From NCBI GenBank assembly GCA_910588685.1, contig CAJUPX010000010.1:10681-74680 (forward strand): a DNA stretch of 64,000 nt. The letters run 5' to 3'. The notes under the pieces are model-generated. The model saw only the letters and a program-made list of their open reading frames with translations. It had not been told where the DNA came from and ran no database searches. How positions within the stretch are numbered: position 1 is the stretch's first letter; every line of letters starts with the position of its first letter. Origin of the DNA: an uncultured Christensenellaceae bacterium. GTDB lineage: Bacteria > Bacillota > Clostridia > Christensenellales > Borkfalkiaceae. A program made the position numbers and the translations under genes. Of this stretch, positions 13,985 to 23,383 are shown piece after piece.

Positions 13985-15460
13985 ATGGGCAAAGTAAAAT
14001 CGTCGATAATAACGTCTATACTCGTTATAGCGGTAGTTGTTTTAACGTTTTTTGCTACGGTATCGTTCAATCTTATCGGCAGCAACGGCGTTAAAAGGTA
14101 CAACTCGTTTCTGTCAAGTATACATTTGGGAAGCGACCTTACGGGAGAAGCGTATTCGCTTTTGTATCCAGAGGGTGTAATTTCTTCCGCAAGATACAAC
14201 CTGGTAGTCAACGATTCCGACAGCAGTGAAAAAGACGAATATCAGAAGACTTACGATAAGCACGGCGGCGTTTACGTAAATAAGGACAAGATGGGCGAAG
14301 AGCTTAAAGCAAGCGTGAGAGCGGACGCCGAAATAATCAGGGACAGGCTTGGAGAAAAAGGTTATTCGTCGTTTACCGTATCCATTGAAGACGATTACGT
14401 TATTAAAATTTCCCTGCCCACCGATTACACGTATTCCGCATACCGTAATAAAAACACGGAATCGCGCTCGGAGAGCTTGCAGATTGTAAGTCACGCTGTT
14501 CAGTATTTAACGCTTGACGGCGATATGTCCTTGCGCGACGGTACGTCCGGTGCGCCCGTTCTTAAAAGCACCGAAGATTTTGCGTCTTATTTCAAAAAGA
14601 TTGACAAGTATCAGATGGGCGGAAACCACGCGGTGAGAATGGTTCTTACCGACGAAGGATTTGAAAAAATAAACAAAATCATTACCGCGCAGGAATCCGG
14701 CAACGCCGTTGTTTACGTAGGTGATACTTCGCTCGGATTACAGTTCACGTACGGAACCGCGCTTACGGATAAAACGCTTATGTATCAGGCGGAGCAGAGC
14801 TACGCGTCCGACTTCGCTATTCTTATGAGCTCGGTAAAATCGGGCAATCAAATAAGCAACAATTATTACGATGCCGACGGAGTAAAAGAACCTAGCATAG
14901 TTTCCGTAACGTCGGTATTCGGCGAATATGCGGCGATATATCTTGCCGTAACGCTGTTGCTTGTAACTGTAGGCGCAATCGTTTATTCAATAGTAAAATA
15001 TAAAAAACTCGGTTTAGTGTGCGCGCTTATGGTGCTTTCGTACGCGCTGACCATAATAATAACCGCTCTTTTGTTGGGAATTCAGATTACTATAGCGGGC
15101 GCTCTTACCGCACTGATAGGACTTGCGCTCTTAGTATTCTCAAACAGCATCGTGTTTGAGGCGATAAGAAAAGAAACGGCTTTGGGAAGAACTATTCAGG
15201 CGGCAGTCAAAGTCGGTTATAAAAAATCGTTGTTCACAATTCTTGATTTGCACATTGTAATGCTAATTGTTGCTATCGTTACCGGAATTATCGGCGCGGG
15301 CGAAGTTGCGGCGTGCGGACTTATTCTCTTTATAGCTACGGTTGCTTCGTACGTATTATACTGGTTTACCCGCTTTATGTGGTACGTACTGTCGTCGCCT
15401 GTAAGAGATAAATTTAAATTCTGCGGTTTTGCAAGGGAGGACTTGGACGATGAAGACTAA
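13985..15460 (+). CDS. secD: Protein translocase subunit SecD (divergent)
   Basis: 491 aa. One N-terminal transmembrane helix (about residues 7-30), a roughly 300-residue extracytoplasmic region, then five hydrophobic helices (from AIYLAVTLLLVTVGAIVY onward), the RND-like SecD layout. SecDF uses the proton/sodium gradient to pull exported proteins through SecYEG. The first conserved motif is degenerate: IHLGSDLTGEAYSLLYPEG stands where typical SecD has LGLDLQGG. Start at ATG 13985 with AGGAG 8 nt upstream; the GTG start 24 nt earlier is less likely. It overlaps secF by 11 nt. The large exported proteins at 34-50 kb are likely clients. Confidence 0.82.
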   Translation: MGKVKSSIITSILVIAVVVLTFFATVSFNLIGSNGVKRYNSFLSSIHLGSDLTGEAYSLLYPEGVISSARYNLVVNDSDSSEKDEYQKTYDKHGGVYVNKDKMGEELKASVRADAEIIRDRLGEKGYSSFTVSIEDDYVIKISLPTDYTYSAYRNKNTESRSESLQIVSHAVQYLTLDGDMSLRDGTSGAPVLKSTEDFASYFKKIDKYQMGGNHAVRMVLTDEGFEKINKIITAQESGNAVVYVGDTSLGLQFTYGTALTDKTLMYQAEQSYASDFAILMSSVKSGNQISNNYYDADGVKEPSIVSVTSVFGEYAAIYLAVTLLLVTVGAIVYSIVKYKKLGLVCALMVLSYALTIIITALLLGIQITIAGALTALIGLALLVFSNSIVFEAIRKETALGRTIQAAVKVGYKKSLFTILDLHIVMLIVAIVTGIIGAGEVAACGLILFIATVASYVLYWFTRFMWYVLSSPVRDKFKFCGFAREDLDDED

Positions 15461-16463
15461 TTTTAAAGTTTCTTCCAAAATGCATCTTTTTGTAATAATT
15501 TCCTGCGTGGTAATCGCGCTCGGAATTGCAGTCGGCACCGTATGCCATTTCGTTGCCGGAGGGTTTTATAACTACGGCGCGGACTGGGCGAGCAGCAAGA
15601 GCATAGTAGTAGAATACGAAAATATAGATTATACATCGAGCGATAAGCTGGAAGAAATCTGCAGCACGGCTTTTTCTGACGCAGGTATCAAGTCAAAGAA
15701 AGTTACGTTTGTTAAAGGTACAAGCAATACCGGCGGCAAGCTTGTTTACGAGTTTATGTCTTCAACAGAAGATGAAAAATTAAACAAAGCAGTTGAAGCA
15801 ATCGACGCAAAAATTAAAGCGGATATAGCTGTAAACGGAAATATAAGGCTGAGTTATCCCGCCCAAAGTTCCGGACAAACGCTTCCCGAAGCGGGGAAAG
15901 CTTTATGGCGCGGCGGTGTTGCCGCAATCGTTCTTGCGGTTTGCGGATTTGTGTATTTCCTTGTAAGGTATAAACTCTCTATGGCGCTCGGCGTATTGCT
16001 TGCGCTTGCGCATAACCTGGCGTTGTTCCTGTCATTAGTAGCTTTATTAAGAGTTCCCGTAGGCAGTTCGGTAATTACTTTTGCCGTAACGGTTTTGGTT
16101 TTAACGCTTTTCGGTTGCTGTATTTTCTTTGACAAAGTGCGTAAAAATAGCAAAGACGAAGATAATAAAAAGCTTCCTGCAATTGAGTTGGTAGACAAGA
16201 GTGCTAACGAGAGCCTTAAAATAAATCTTTTTGTGCCGGCTTGCCTTGGCGCAGTGGCGGCGTTATTGTTCGTTTTAATGTCAATCAGCTCGCTTTCCCC
16301 GCTGGCTGTCATATCGCCGCTTGCGCTTGCGCTTACAGCGTTTGTATGCAGCGCGTACGGTTTGCTGATGTTTGTGCCCGCAGTCTATTCTCGTTTTAAA
16401 CTTATCGCGGATAAGAAAAAGAATACGCGGGTCACCGCGGTAAAACAAAAAACTACCGGTTAA
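15450..16463 (+). CDS. secF: Protein translocase subunit SecF (divergent)
   Basis: 337 aa. N-terminal helix (about residues 11-35), an extracytoplasmic domain to about 135, then five transmembrane segments ending in a basic tail. Like SecD, it lacks the usual GIDFTGG motif and has YGADWASSKSIVVEY in its place. Assignment rests on topology, the 11-nt overlap with secD and the order secD-secF. ATG 15450 is preceded by GGGAGG inside secD; the longer frame from 15429 is rejected because its start has no RBS. A terminator follows. Confidence 0.75.
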   Translation: MKTNFKVSSKMHLFVIISCVVIALGIAVGTVCHFVAGGFYNYGADWASSKSIVVEYENIDYTSSDKLEEICSTAFSDAGIKSKKVTFVKGTSNTGGKLVYEFMSSTEDEKLNKAVEAIDAKIKADIAVNGNIRLSYPAQSSGQTLPEAGKALWRGGVAAIVLAVCGFVYFLVRYKLSMALGVLLALAHNLALFLSLVALLRVPVGSSVITFAVTVLVLTLFGCCIFFDKVRKNSKDEDNKKLPAIELVDKSANESLKINLFVPACLGAVAALLFVLMSISSLSPLAVISPLALALTAFVCSAYGLLMFVPAVYSRFKLIADKKKNTRVTAVKQKTTG

Positions 16464-16472
16464 TAATTTACT

Positions 16473-16501
16473 AAAGGCGGGGTTAACCCGCCTTTGTTTT
16501 T
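16473..16501 (+). terminator. Terminator after secF
   Basis: AAAGGCGGG / CCCGCCTTT stem with a short loop, then GTTTTT. The recJ start codon comes only 4 nt after it. Confidence 0.88.
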
Positions 16502-16504
16502 AAT

Positions 16505-18811
16505 ATGAAAAGAATATTAGCGGAGTATGAATTTTCCGAAGAACAATTAAATATCATATGCGAACTTGCTAAATCGTGCGGATTATGCGAAGAAACCGTT
16601 AAAATTCTTTACGGGCGCGGATTGAGAACGCGGTCTGAAATTAACGAGTTTTTACATCCTTCAAAAGCAGGTTTTATTTCTCCGTTTAAAATGCAGGGGA
16701 TGCGCGAAGCGGTGGAGCTGATAACCCTCGCCCGCGACGGGGAGTGGACGGTAGTTGTTTATGGCGATTACGATGCCGACGGTATCTGCGCGACTACCAT
16801 TATGTCTAAGGTGCTGCGTGATTTCGGCATAAAGCCGTATATATGCGTGCCCGAACGCCGTAACGGTTACGGGCTGTCTACGGGGCTTATAGACGAGATT
16901 TTTGAAGAGTACTGTCCGGAGCTTATTATAACCGTTGACTGCGGAATTTCCGGCGCGGACGAGGTAAAATATATCCAGGAACAGGGCGCGGAGGTAATTA
17001 TAACAGATCATCACGAACTGCCCGATAAGCTTCCCGGTTGTATTTGCATAAATCCCAAGTTTAATGACGGTTATATTTACGATAATCTGTGCGGCGCAGG
17101 CGTTGCGTTTAAAGTAGGCTGTGCGTTAAACGGCGAAAGCGCTTATAAATATCTGGATTTTGCTGCAATAGCTACGGTTGCGGACAGCGTGCCGCTGACG
17201 GGTGAAAATCGCATTATTGTTGCGGATGGGCTTAAAATTATTAATAAAAAGCCCTCCAAGTGCTATGCTGAATTTATAAATAAAAACGATAACGTCAATT
17301 CGCAAAGCGTGGCGTTTTCCATTGCCCCCAAAATCAATGCGGCGGGCAGAATGGGGGACGCGCATTCGGCGCTCGCTCTTTTTAATTCGTTAGACGACGG
17401 CGAGATTTTCGATTTGTCGGCAAAACTCATCTCGTATAATATTGAACGGCAGAAATACTGCGACGAGCTGTACGCAAGCGCAAAGAGTATGCTTGCGGAA
17501 AGCGATAAAATCGGCAAAGTTATAATGCTCTATAACGATCAATGGAACACCGGTTTTGTGGGAATAGTCGCCGCAAGGCTTGTTGAAGAGTACTCGCGTC
17601 CTGTTATTTTGTTTGTAAGAAACGGCGATATGCTAAAAGGCTCCGCGCGGTCTGTGGAAAGTATAAATATTTTTGAGGCGTTAAAGGCTTGTTCGGAATA
17701 CGTAGCCGAATTCGGCGGACATTCCCAGGCGGCAGGGGTAAACGTTGATATATCAAATTTTGAAAGCCTCAAAAACGCATTAGACGGTTATATAACCGAA
17801 CGCTATACTGCCAAGGATTTTATACCAACAATTTATATCAACGGCGAGCTCAAAGGCAATTATTCACCGCGTTTTGCAAAAGAGATCGAGCTTTTAGAGC
17901 CGTTCGGAGTAGGCAATAGGCGGCCTGTTTTTATGGTTAAGGAGCGCGCCGCGGAGGTTCGCAGGGTAAAAGCTATGTCGCCGCATATTTCGGTTAAAAG
18001 CGGTAAAATAGAGCTTATGTGCTTTGGCGGGGCTAAGTATTCGCGGTTATTTTCAAGCAATGCCGAAAAAAAATATATATTTGAATACAACGTTTCGCAG
18101 TTTCGCGGAAAAGAATATATAAAAGGATTTGTCCGTGATTTTGTTTACGACGCCGAGGAAATATCTCAGGCGCGGGAAGAGCTTTTTTGCGGCTATATAG
18201 AAGCTCTTTCCCGTCCGGTTAATCATTATAAAGTTCAGATTGCAAATGCGGATACAATAGAAAATTTAATAGAAACGTGCGGCGAGTTCGGTACTCTTTT
18301 TATCGCGTACGATTACGGCACCGTGCAAAAATATAAAAGTTTACAAAAATTTAACTGCGAGCTTTTTACTTTTTCGGGTAAAAACGGCGCGTCGGCATCC
18401 GTGCTGTCGCCGGATACGGAAAACGATTTCAGTTTATACAAAAGAATAATATTTTTAGACGATACCTGCGGTATACGCCTTGAAATTTCCGATAGTATTG
18501 AAATTATTAAAGCCGAAAATGCGGAAATACCTGCATTTGTGCATAAACTAAATTGCGATAGAATGAAATTGTTGGAAATTTTTGCTATGCTCTCGGCAAA
18601 TTCGGGCAATATACAGGGTGAAAGCGCCGCGGAGGTAGCCGTTAAAAATAATTTCGGTTGTTCCCGTACGCAGGCTCTATTTGCATTGAAAGTTTTTGAA
18701 CAGCTGAGCCTAATTGATTTTACGAACGGACATCTGGAAATTTTCCGCGGCGTAAAAAGTAAACTTGAAAATTCCGAATTATATAATCTGATTTTGAAAT
18801 TGCAGGGGTAA
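16505..18811 (+). CDS. recJ: Single-stranded-DNA-specific exonuclease RecJ
   Basis: 768 aa. The DHH phosphoesterase core is clear: VVYGDYDADGICATT (about residues 82-97), IITVDCGISG, ITDHHELPD (the DHH triad) and ATVADSVPL. The DHHA1 part has EFGGHSQAAGVNVD (about residue 400), followed by an OB-like region and a 200-residue C-terminal extension of lower conservation. It degrades 5' ends of single-stranded DNA in recombination and mismatch repair. The ATG sits directly behind the secF terminator without a ribosome binding site, so expression depends on read-through or an unseen promoter. Confidence 0.92.
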   Translation: MKRILAEYEFSEEQLNIICELAKSCGLCEETVKILYGRGLRTRSEINEFLHPSKAGFISPFKMQGMREAVELITLARDGEWTVVVYGDYDADGICATTIMSKVLRDFGIKPYICVPERRNGYGLSTGLIDEIFEEYCPELIITVDCGISGADEVKYIQEQGAEVIITDHHELPDKLPGCICINPKFNDGYIYDNLCGAGVAFKVGCALNGESAYKYLDFAAIATVADSVPLTGENRIIVADGLKIINKKPSKCYAEFINKNDNVNSQSVAFSIAPKINAAGRMGDAHSALALFNSLDDGEIFDLSAKLISYNIERQKYCDELYASAKSMLAESDKIGKVIMLYNDQWNTGFVGIVAARLVEEYSRPVILFVRNGDMLKGSARSVESINIFEALKACSEYVAEFGGHSQAAGVNVDISNFESLKNALDGYITERYTAKDFIPTIYINGELKGNYSPRFAKEIELLEPFGVGNRRPVFMVKERAAEVRRVKAMSPHISVKSGKIELMCFGGAKYSRLFSSNAEKKYIFEYNVSQFRGKEYIKGFVRDFVYDAEEISQAREELFCGYIEALSRPVNHYKVQIANADTIENLIETCGEFGTLFIAYDYGTVQKYKSLQKFNCELFTFSGKNGASASVLSPDTENDFSLYKRIIFLDDTCGIRLEISDSIEIIKAENAEIPAFVHKLNCDRMKLLEIFAMLSANSGNIQGESAAEVAVKNNFGCSRTQALFALKVFEQLSLIDFTNGHLEIFRGVKSKLENSELYNLILKLQG

Positions 18812-18812
18812 A

Positions 18813-20942
18813 ATGGACGTACTGAAAAAAATAGAAAACTATTATTCAGAAGAGGACGGCGAATTTTTAAAAGCCGCTTATTCGTATGCAGAACAAATGC
18901 ACCGCGGGCAGAAGCGTGCGTCCGGCGAGCCTTATTTCAGCCACCCCTGTGCAGTTGCGGAAATACTCGTAGAGCTCGGTATGGATATGCCGTCTATTGC
19001 GGCGGCATTTCTGCACGATGTTGTAGAAGACACTCCGGCAACAGAGGAGGATATAAACCGCAAATTCGGCAAGGAAATTATGACCCTTGTCGACGGCGTT
19101 ACCAAACTCGATAAAATCCATTTTGCCACGCACGAGGAGGAAGACGCGGAAAATTTCCGTAAAATATTCGTTGCAATGGCAAACGACGTGCGCGTTATTA
19201 TTATAAAGCTTGCCGACAGACTGCACAATATGCGTTCTTTAAACTTTTTATCAAACGAACGCCAGCAGAGAATCGCGCGCGAAACGCTCGAAATTTTTAC
19301 GCCTCTTGCGGGCAGACTCGGTATATCCCAGATTAAATGCGAGCTTGAAGACCTGTGTCTTAAATATCTCGACCCCGAAGCATACGAATTTCTTGTTAAG
19401 AACATTAATTTAGCGCTTGCCGACAGAAAGCGTTTTGTGGACTTTGTTGTGGACCAGATAAAAGAAATTCTTGAAAGCAGCAACTTTACGGGCGAGGTTT
19501 TCGGCAGACCAAAGCATTTTTACTCCATTTATAAAAAAATGAAGAACCAGGACAAGACGCTCGACCAGATATACGACCTGACCGCAGTGCGCGTTATCGT
19601 TAAGAGTATAGACGAGTGTTACGAGCTTCTCGGCAAAATCCACAACCGCTGGAAGCCTGTTCCCGGCAGAATTAAGGACTATATAGCTACTCCCAAACGC
19701 AATATGTACCAGTCGCTGCATACCACGGTAGTTACAAACTTCGGTCAGTTTTTTGAAATTCAGATACGAACCGAAGAAATGCATAAAATGGCTGAATACG
19801 GTATTGCAGCGCACTGGAAGTATAAAGAAAATAAATCTAACGAAAACAATTTTGACGCGCGTCTTTCCTGGATACGCGACGTTATGGACTGGCAGGGCGC
19901 GTTAAACGATTCCAAAGAGTTTGTGGACAGTCTTAAAAACGATCTGTATTCCAATGAACTGCTTGTTTTTACTCCGCACGGCAAGGTTATTTCGCTGCCG
20001 CTCGAAGCCTCGCCCATAGATTTTGCATATGCTATTCACTCCGAAGTAGGAAATAAGTGCATAGGCGCAAAAGTCAACGGTAAAATGGTGCAGCTAAATT
20101 CCAGGCTGTCCACGGGCGACGTGGTTGAAATACTCACCAACCCCAATAGCAAAGGTCCGAGCTGGGACTGGCTTAAATTTGTAAAATCCAGCTCTGCACG
20201 CGCAAAAATACGTTCTTTCTTTAAAAAGGAAATGAAAGAAGAGAACGTAAAAACAGGCAGAGCTATGCTCGAAGCCGAGGCAAAGCGCAAGGGCTATAAT
20301 CTGAACGATATACTTACTGACAGCTCGTTTGAAAAGCTCTCTTCCAAACTTGTATTCAGTTCCGTTAACGAAATGCTTGCGTCTGTGGGATACGGCGCGG
20401 TAGGCGTCAACCAGATAATTTTCAAGCTTATAGATTATTATAAGAAAGAAATCCCCAAGCCCGTTGAAGTAATAGAATCGGGCAAGCTCAGGGATACTCC
20501 CGCGGGCAGCGTTACCGTTAAGGGTATGAGCGGGCTTTTGGTTCGTTTTGCGCATTGCTGCAACCCCGTTCCCGGCGACGAAATTACCGGCTTTGTTTCG
20601 CGCGGCAGGGGTGTAATAGTGCACCGCAAAGACTGTCCTAATCTTAAAGACCTCGACGAGTTGCGCCTGCAACCCGCACAGTGGACCGGCAGCATAGAAA
20701 CCGAGTTTATTGCAGGTCTTAAAATAGTTGCGGACAACTATGACGGATTGACTGCCGACGTTGTTGCGGAAGTACAGGTGTTGCATTTGTCGATGACGCA
20801 GCTGAATGCGCGCATAAACAAAAGCAAGCTTGCGGAAATAGAATTGAGGGTCAAGCTAAATAAGCGTTCCGATATCGACCTGTTTATCAACCGTTTAAAG
20901 CGCAATAAGCACATTATCAGCGTTTTCAGGACTACAAACTGA
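18813..20942 (+). CDS. relA: Bifunctional (p)ppGpp synthetase/hydrolase RelA/SpoT
   Basis: 709 aa with the long RSH layout. The HD hydrolase domain includes YFSHPCAVAEIL and AAFLHDVVEDTPAT (about residues 35-75). The synthetase domain includes GRPKHFYSIYKKM and DLTAVRVIV (about residues 225-275). The TGS domain includes LLVFTPHGKVISLP (about 390-450). A Zn-finger-like CCNPVPGDEI segment (about 585-600) precedes a C-terminal ACT domain. The HD motif looks intact, so hydrolysis is expected besides synthesis. It controls the stringent response. It follows recJ by one nucleotide and shares TGATG with the next gene. Confidence 0.95.
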   Translation: MDVLKKIENYYSEEDGEFLKAAYSYAEQMHRGQKRASGEPYFSHPCAVAEILVELGMDMPSIAAAFLHDVVEDTPATEEDINRKFGKEIMTLVDGVTKLDKIHFATHEEEDAENFRKIFVAMANDVRVIIIKLADRLHNMRSLNFLSNERQQRIARETLEIFTPLAGRLGISQIKCELEDLCLKYLDPEAYEFLVKNINLALADRKRFVDFVVDQIKEILESSNFTGEVFGRPKHFYSIYKKMKNQDKTLDQIYDLTAVRVIVKSIDECYELLGKIHNRWKPVPGRIKDYIATPKRNMYQSLHTTVVTNFGQFFEIQIRTEEMHKMAEYGIAAHWKYKENKSNENNFDARLSWIRDVMDWQGALNDSKEFVDSLKNDLYSNELLVFTPHGKVISLPLEASPIDFAYAIHSEVGNKCIGAKVNGKMVQLNSRLSTGDVVEILTNPNSKGPSWDWLKFVKSSSARAKIRSFFKKEMKEENVKTGRAMLEAEAKRKGYNLNDILTDSSFEKLSSKLVFSSVNEMLASVGYGAVGVNQIIFKLIDYYKKEIPKPVEVIESGKLRDTPAGSVTVKGMSGLLVRFAHCCNPVPGDEITGFVSRGRGVIVHRKDCPNLKDLDELRLQPAQWTGSIETEFIAGLKIVADNYDGLTADVVAEVQVLHLSMTQLNARINKSKLAEIELRVKLNKRSDIDLFINRLKRNKHIISVFRTTN

Positions 20943-21544
20943 TGAAAATTATTAAAGTAACGCCGCGTGTGTTCGCGAGCAACTCGTACATTTTAACGGG
21001 CGACGGTAAGTCGGCGGTTGTTATTGACCCGTCGGAAGAGGCGGTTGCGGCATTAAAGCGGCACGGTCTTGTATGTAAAGCCGTACTTTTAACGCACGGA
21101 CATTTCGACCATATCGGCGGCTGCGGAATTTTGTATGATGGCGGGGCAAAAATTTACTGCGGCGAATACGAAAAAACTTTTATATTCAGCGCGGAAAACA
21201 GAAATATATTCGGCGGCGTTTATATACCCGAATTTGAAATTGCCGGCACATTTAAAAACGGTGAAACAATTGAGTTATGCGGCATAAAATTTTCGGTTAT
21301 ACATACGCCGGGACATACCGAGGGCAGCGTTTGCTATATTTGCGAAAACGCAATTTTTACCGGAGATACTCTGTTTTGCGGCGGAGTAGGCAGAACGGAT
21401 TTGCCCACGGGAAGTATGGGCAAACTTATTAACAGCGTTAAAAGGATCTATGCGCTTGACGGCGAGTTTAAATTATACTGCGGACACGGTGAAGATTCAA
21501 CTTTAGCTAACGAAAGAAAGTATAATCCGTATGTAAGAGGCTGA
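20942..21544 (+). CDS. MBL-fold metallo-hydrolase (glyoxalase II-like)
   Basis: 200 aa. The metallo-beta-lactamase signature LTHGHFDHIGG (HxHxDH), the downstream histidine in IHTPGHTEGSVCY, the bridging aspartate in FTGDTLFCGGVGR and the last histidine in LYCGHGEDS give the full binuclear metal site. The family includes hydroxyacylglutathione hydrolases and YcbL-like thioesterases; the exact substrate is unknown. It overlaps the relA stop by one nucleotide (TGATG) and is followed after one nucleotide by hemZ. This order (relA, MBL hydrolase, hemZ) is common in Bacillota. Confidence 0.88.
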   Translation: MKIIKVTPRVFASNSYILTGDGKSAVVIDPSEEAVAALKRHGLVCKAVLLTHGHFDHIGGCGILYDGGAKIYCGEYEKTFIFSAENRNIFGGVYIPEFEIAGTFKNGETIELCGIKFSVIHTPGHTEGSVCYICENAIFTGDTLFCGGVGRTDLPTGSMGKLINSVKRIYALDGEFKLYCGHGEDSTLANERKYNPYVRG

Positions 21545-21545
21545 T

Positions 21546-22910
21546 ATGTTAAACACGAACAGCGAATACCTGCGCCCCGAAATAATGGACGTTTTGCGGG
21601 CGTTTAACTGCGAAAACCAAGACTTTCTGCACTATTTTTCGGGCTCGTGCGGAGACTTTTTAAATTCAATAGAATATAACGGCGAGTTTTACGACTACAC
21701 CGAAAAATACAAGTGCGATAATGAGATAGAATATAAACGGCTTGCAAAGCGTTCTGTAAAGCTCGCGTTTTATAACGTTCTTTCAAAGTTTAACGGCGAC
21801 CTGCCGTGGGGTGCGCTTACAGGCATAAGACCCACAAAGCTTGCTTATACGGAGCAGGAGAAGGGGCGGAATTTTAAAGAGATTTTGCAGAAAATGCACG
21901 TTTCGGAGCCAAATATTCAACTTGTTTCTCGGGTGCTTGAATCGCAGCGCGGCATATATAAAAAGGGCGGACAGGATTTATATATTTCCGTGCCTTTCTG
22001 CCCTACCAAATGCGAATACTGTTCGTTTATTACCGCGCCGATAGAAAAGACCGAAAAGTACGTTGAAGATTATCTTGCCTGCTTAATAAAAGAGATAGAT
22101 TCTGTAAAGCCGTATTTAAAGAATCTGCGTTCTGTTTACATAGGCGGAGGCACTCCGTTTGTGCTTTCGGAAAATCAATTGAGTCGCATATATGCCGCGG
22201 TTACCGATATTTTAACGCCCGAAACGGAGTTCACCGTAGAGGCGGGCAGACCTGACGTTTTTACCGACGGAAAGCTCAGAACTTCCAGGCAATACGGCGT
22301 TACGAGAATTTGCGTAAACCCGCAGTCCTTTAACGATGCAACGCTTGCGACAATCGGCAGAAAACACACCTCGGCGCAGACTTTTGAAGCGTACGCCGCC
22401 GCGAAGAAATACGGATTCGATATAAATCTGGATTTGATTGCCGGACTTGCCTATGAAAGCTTGAACGACTTTGAAAAATCGTTAACCGCCGCAATAAATC
22501 TGAATCCCGCAAATATTACGGTGCACACGCTGTCGCTTAAATCGGGAGCAAAACTCAAGGAGAACGTAAAACGGCTTGACGTGGCCGGCATTGCCGAAAT
22601 GGTTGCGCTCTCGCGCGGAAAGCTGACGGAAGCAGGCTACGAGCCCTATTATCTGTACAGGCAAAAATATCAGGCGGGCGGGCTCGAAAACGTGGGCTGG
22701 ACTAAACCCGGCAAGGCGTGCGTGTACAATGTGGACACAATGGAAGAGATATCAGACAATATCGCAGTAGGGGCAAACGCCATTTCAAAACGTTATTTCG
22801 GCTCCGAAAACCGCATAGAGCGCTATGCCGCTCCTAAGGATTTACCTACTTATATTGCAAAAACCGATAAAATTATCGAGGAAAGAAACCAACTTTTTAA
22901 TTTAGTATAG
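21546..22910 (+). CDS. hemZ: Coproporphyrinogen dehydrogenase-like radical SAM protein HemZ
   Basis: 454 aa. A roughly 145-residue N-terminal domain is followed by the radical SAM core with VPFCPTKCEYCSF (CxxxCxxC) at about residues 148-160, then YIGGGTPF, NPQSFNDATLATIGRKHT and DLIAGLAYES, as in HemN/HemZ/HemW relatives. The N-terminal domain and neighbourhood (relA, MBL hydrolase) match HemZ. Whether it oxidises coproporphyrinogen here or serves another haem-related role is open; no other haem genes are in the window. Confidence 0.88.
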   Translation: MLNTNSEYLRPEIMDVLRAFNCENQDFLHYFSGSCGDFLNSIEYNGEFYDYTEKYKCDNEIEYKRLAKRSVKLAFYNVLSKFNGDLPWGALTGIRPTKLAYTEQEKGRNFKEILQKMHVSEPNIQLVSRVLESQRGIYKKGGQDLYISVPFCPTKCEYCSFITAPIEKTEKYVEDYLACLIKEIDSVKPYLKNLRSVYIGGGTPFVLSENQLSRIYAAVTDILTPETEFTVEAGRPDVFTDGKLRTSRQYGVTRICVNPQSFNDATLATIGRKHTSAQTFEAYAAAKKYGFDINLDLIAGLAYESLNDFEKSLTAAINLNPANITVHTLSLKSGAKLKENVKRLDVAGIAEMVALSRGKLTEAGYEPYYLYRQKYQAGGLENVGWTKPGKACVYNVDTMEEISDNIAVGANAISKRYFGSENRIERYAAPKDLPTYIAKTDKIIEERNQLFNLV

Positions 22911-22920
22911 TTAAAAACAT

Positions 22921-22949
22921 TTGCCTTTTCAAAACGGTTGTGTTAAAAT
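22921..22949 (+). promoter_or_regulatory. Promoter of rpsO
   Basis: TTGCCT (22921-22926), 17 bp, TAAAAT (22944-22949). The roughly 80-nt leader before the AGGAGG ribosome site is long enough for the autoregulatory structure known for S15 mRNAs, but I could not identify that fold. Confidence 0.6.
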
Positions 22950-23034
22950 CATTATGTTACGGTTACAAGGCGGTGCGAATACTCAACGATTAGCTTTGTT
23001 TCCCGCAAATAATTTCCATAGGAGGATAAATTAA

Positions 23035-23289
23035 ATGGAAAAGTCCGAAATCATTACAAAGTATGCATTAAAGGAAGGCGATACGGGTTCGCCCGAGGTG
23101 CAGATTGCACTCTTAACCGAGAGAATCAATCACCTTAACGAGCATCTTAAAGAGCACATCCACGACAATCATTCCCGTCGCGGTCTGCTTAAAATGGTTG
23201 GTCGCCGCCGCGGTCTTTTGGATTATCTCAAAAGCAAGGATATCGAAAGATACCGCGCCATTATAGCGGCATTAAATCTCAGAAAATAA
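23035..23289 (+). CDS. rpsO: 30S ribosomal protein S15
   Basis: 84 aa, close to the usual 88. Conserved segments are GDTGSPEVQIALLTERINHL, HIHDNHSRRGLLKMVGRRRGLLDYL and YRAIIAALNLRK. It binds 16S rRNA helices 20-22 early in 30S assembly. A strong AGGAGG precedes the ATG. The order rpsO-pnp is conserved across bacteria. A terminator lies between the two, so pnp is partly uncoupled. Confidence 0.97.
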   Translation: MEKSEIITKYALKEGDTGSPEVQIALLTERINHLNEHLKEHIHDNHSRRGLLKMVGRRRGLLDYLKSKDIERYRAIIAALNLRK

Positions 23290-23298
23290 TAAAAAGGG

Positions 23299-23328
23299 GA
23301 GCGGGCTTTTATAATTCCGCTCTTTTTT
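23299..23328 (+). terminator. Terminator between rpsO and pnp
   Basis: GAGCGG / CCGCTC stem around a 12-nt loop, followed by six T. Confidence 0.82.
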
Positions 23329-23383
23329 CATTGACGGCGGCACGGGAGCCGCAAAAAGACGTAAGGAGAATAAAAGATATAAA

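Noticed and set aside
13909..14094. Frame starting at a TTG upstream of secD
   Set aside because: It runs into secD in another frame, lacks an RBS and has no protein-like composition.
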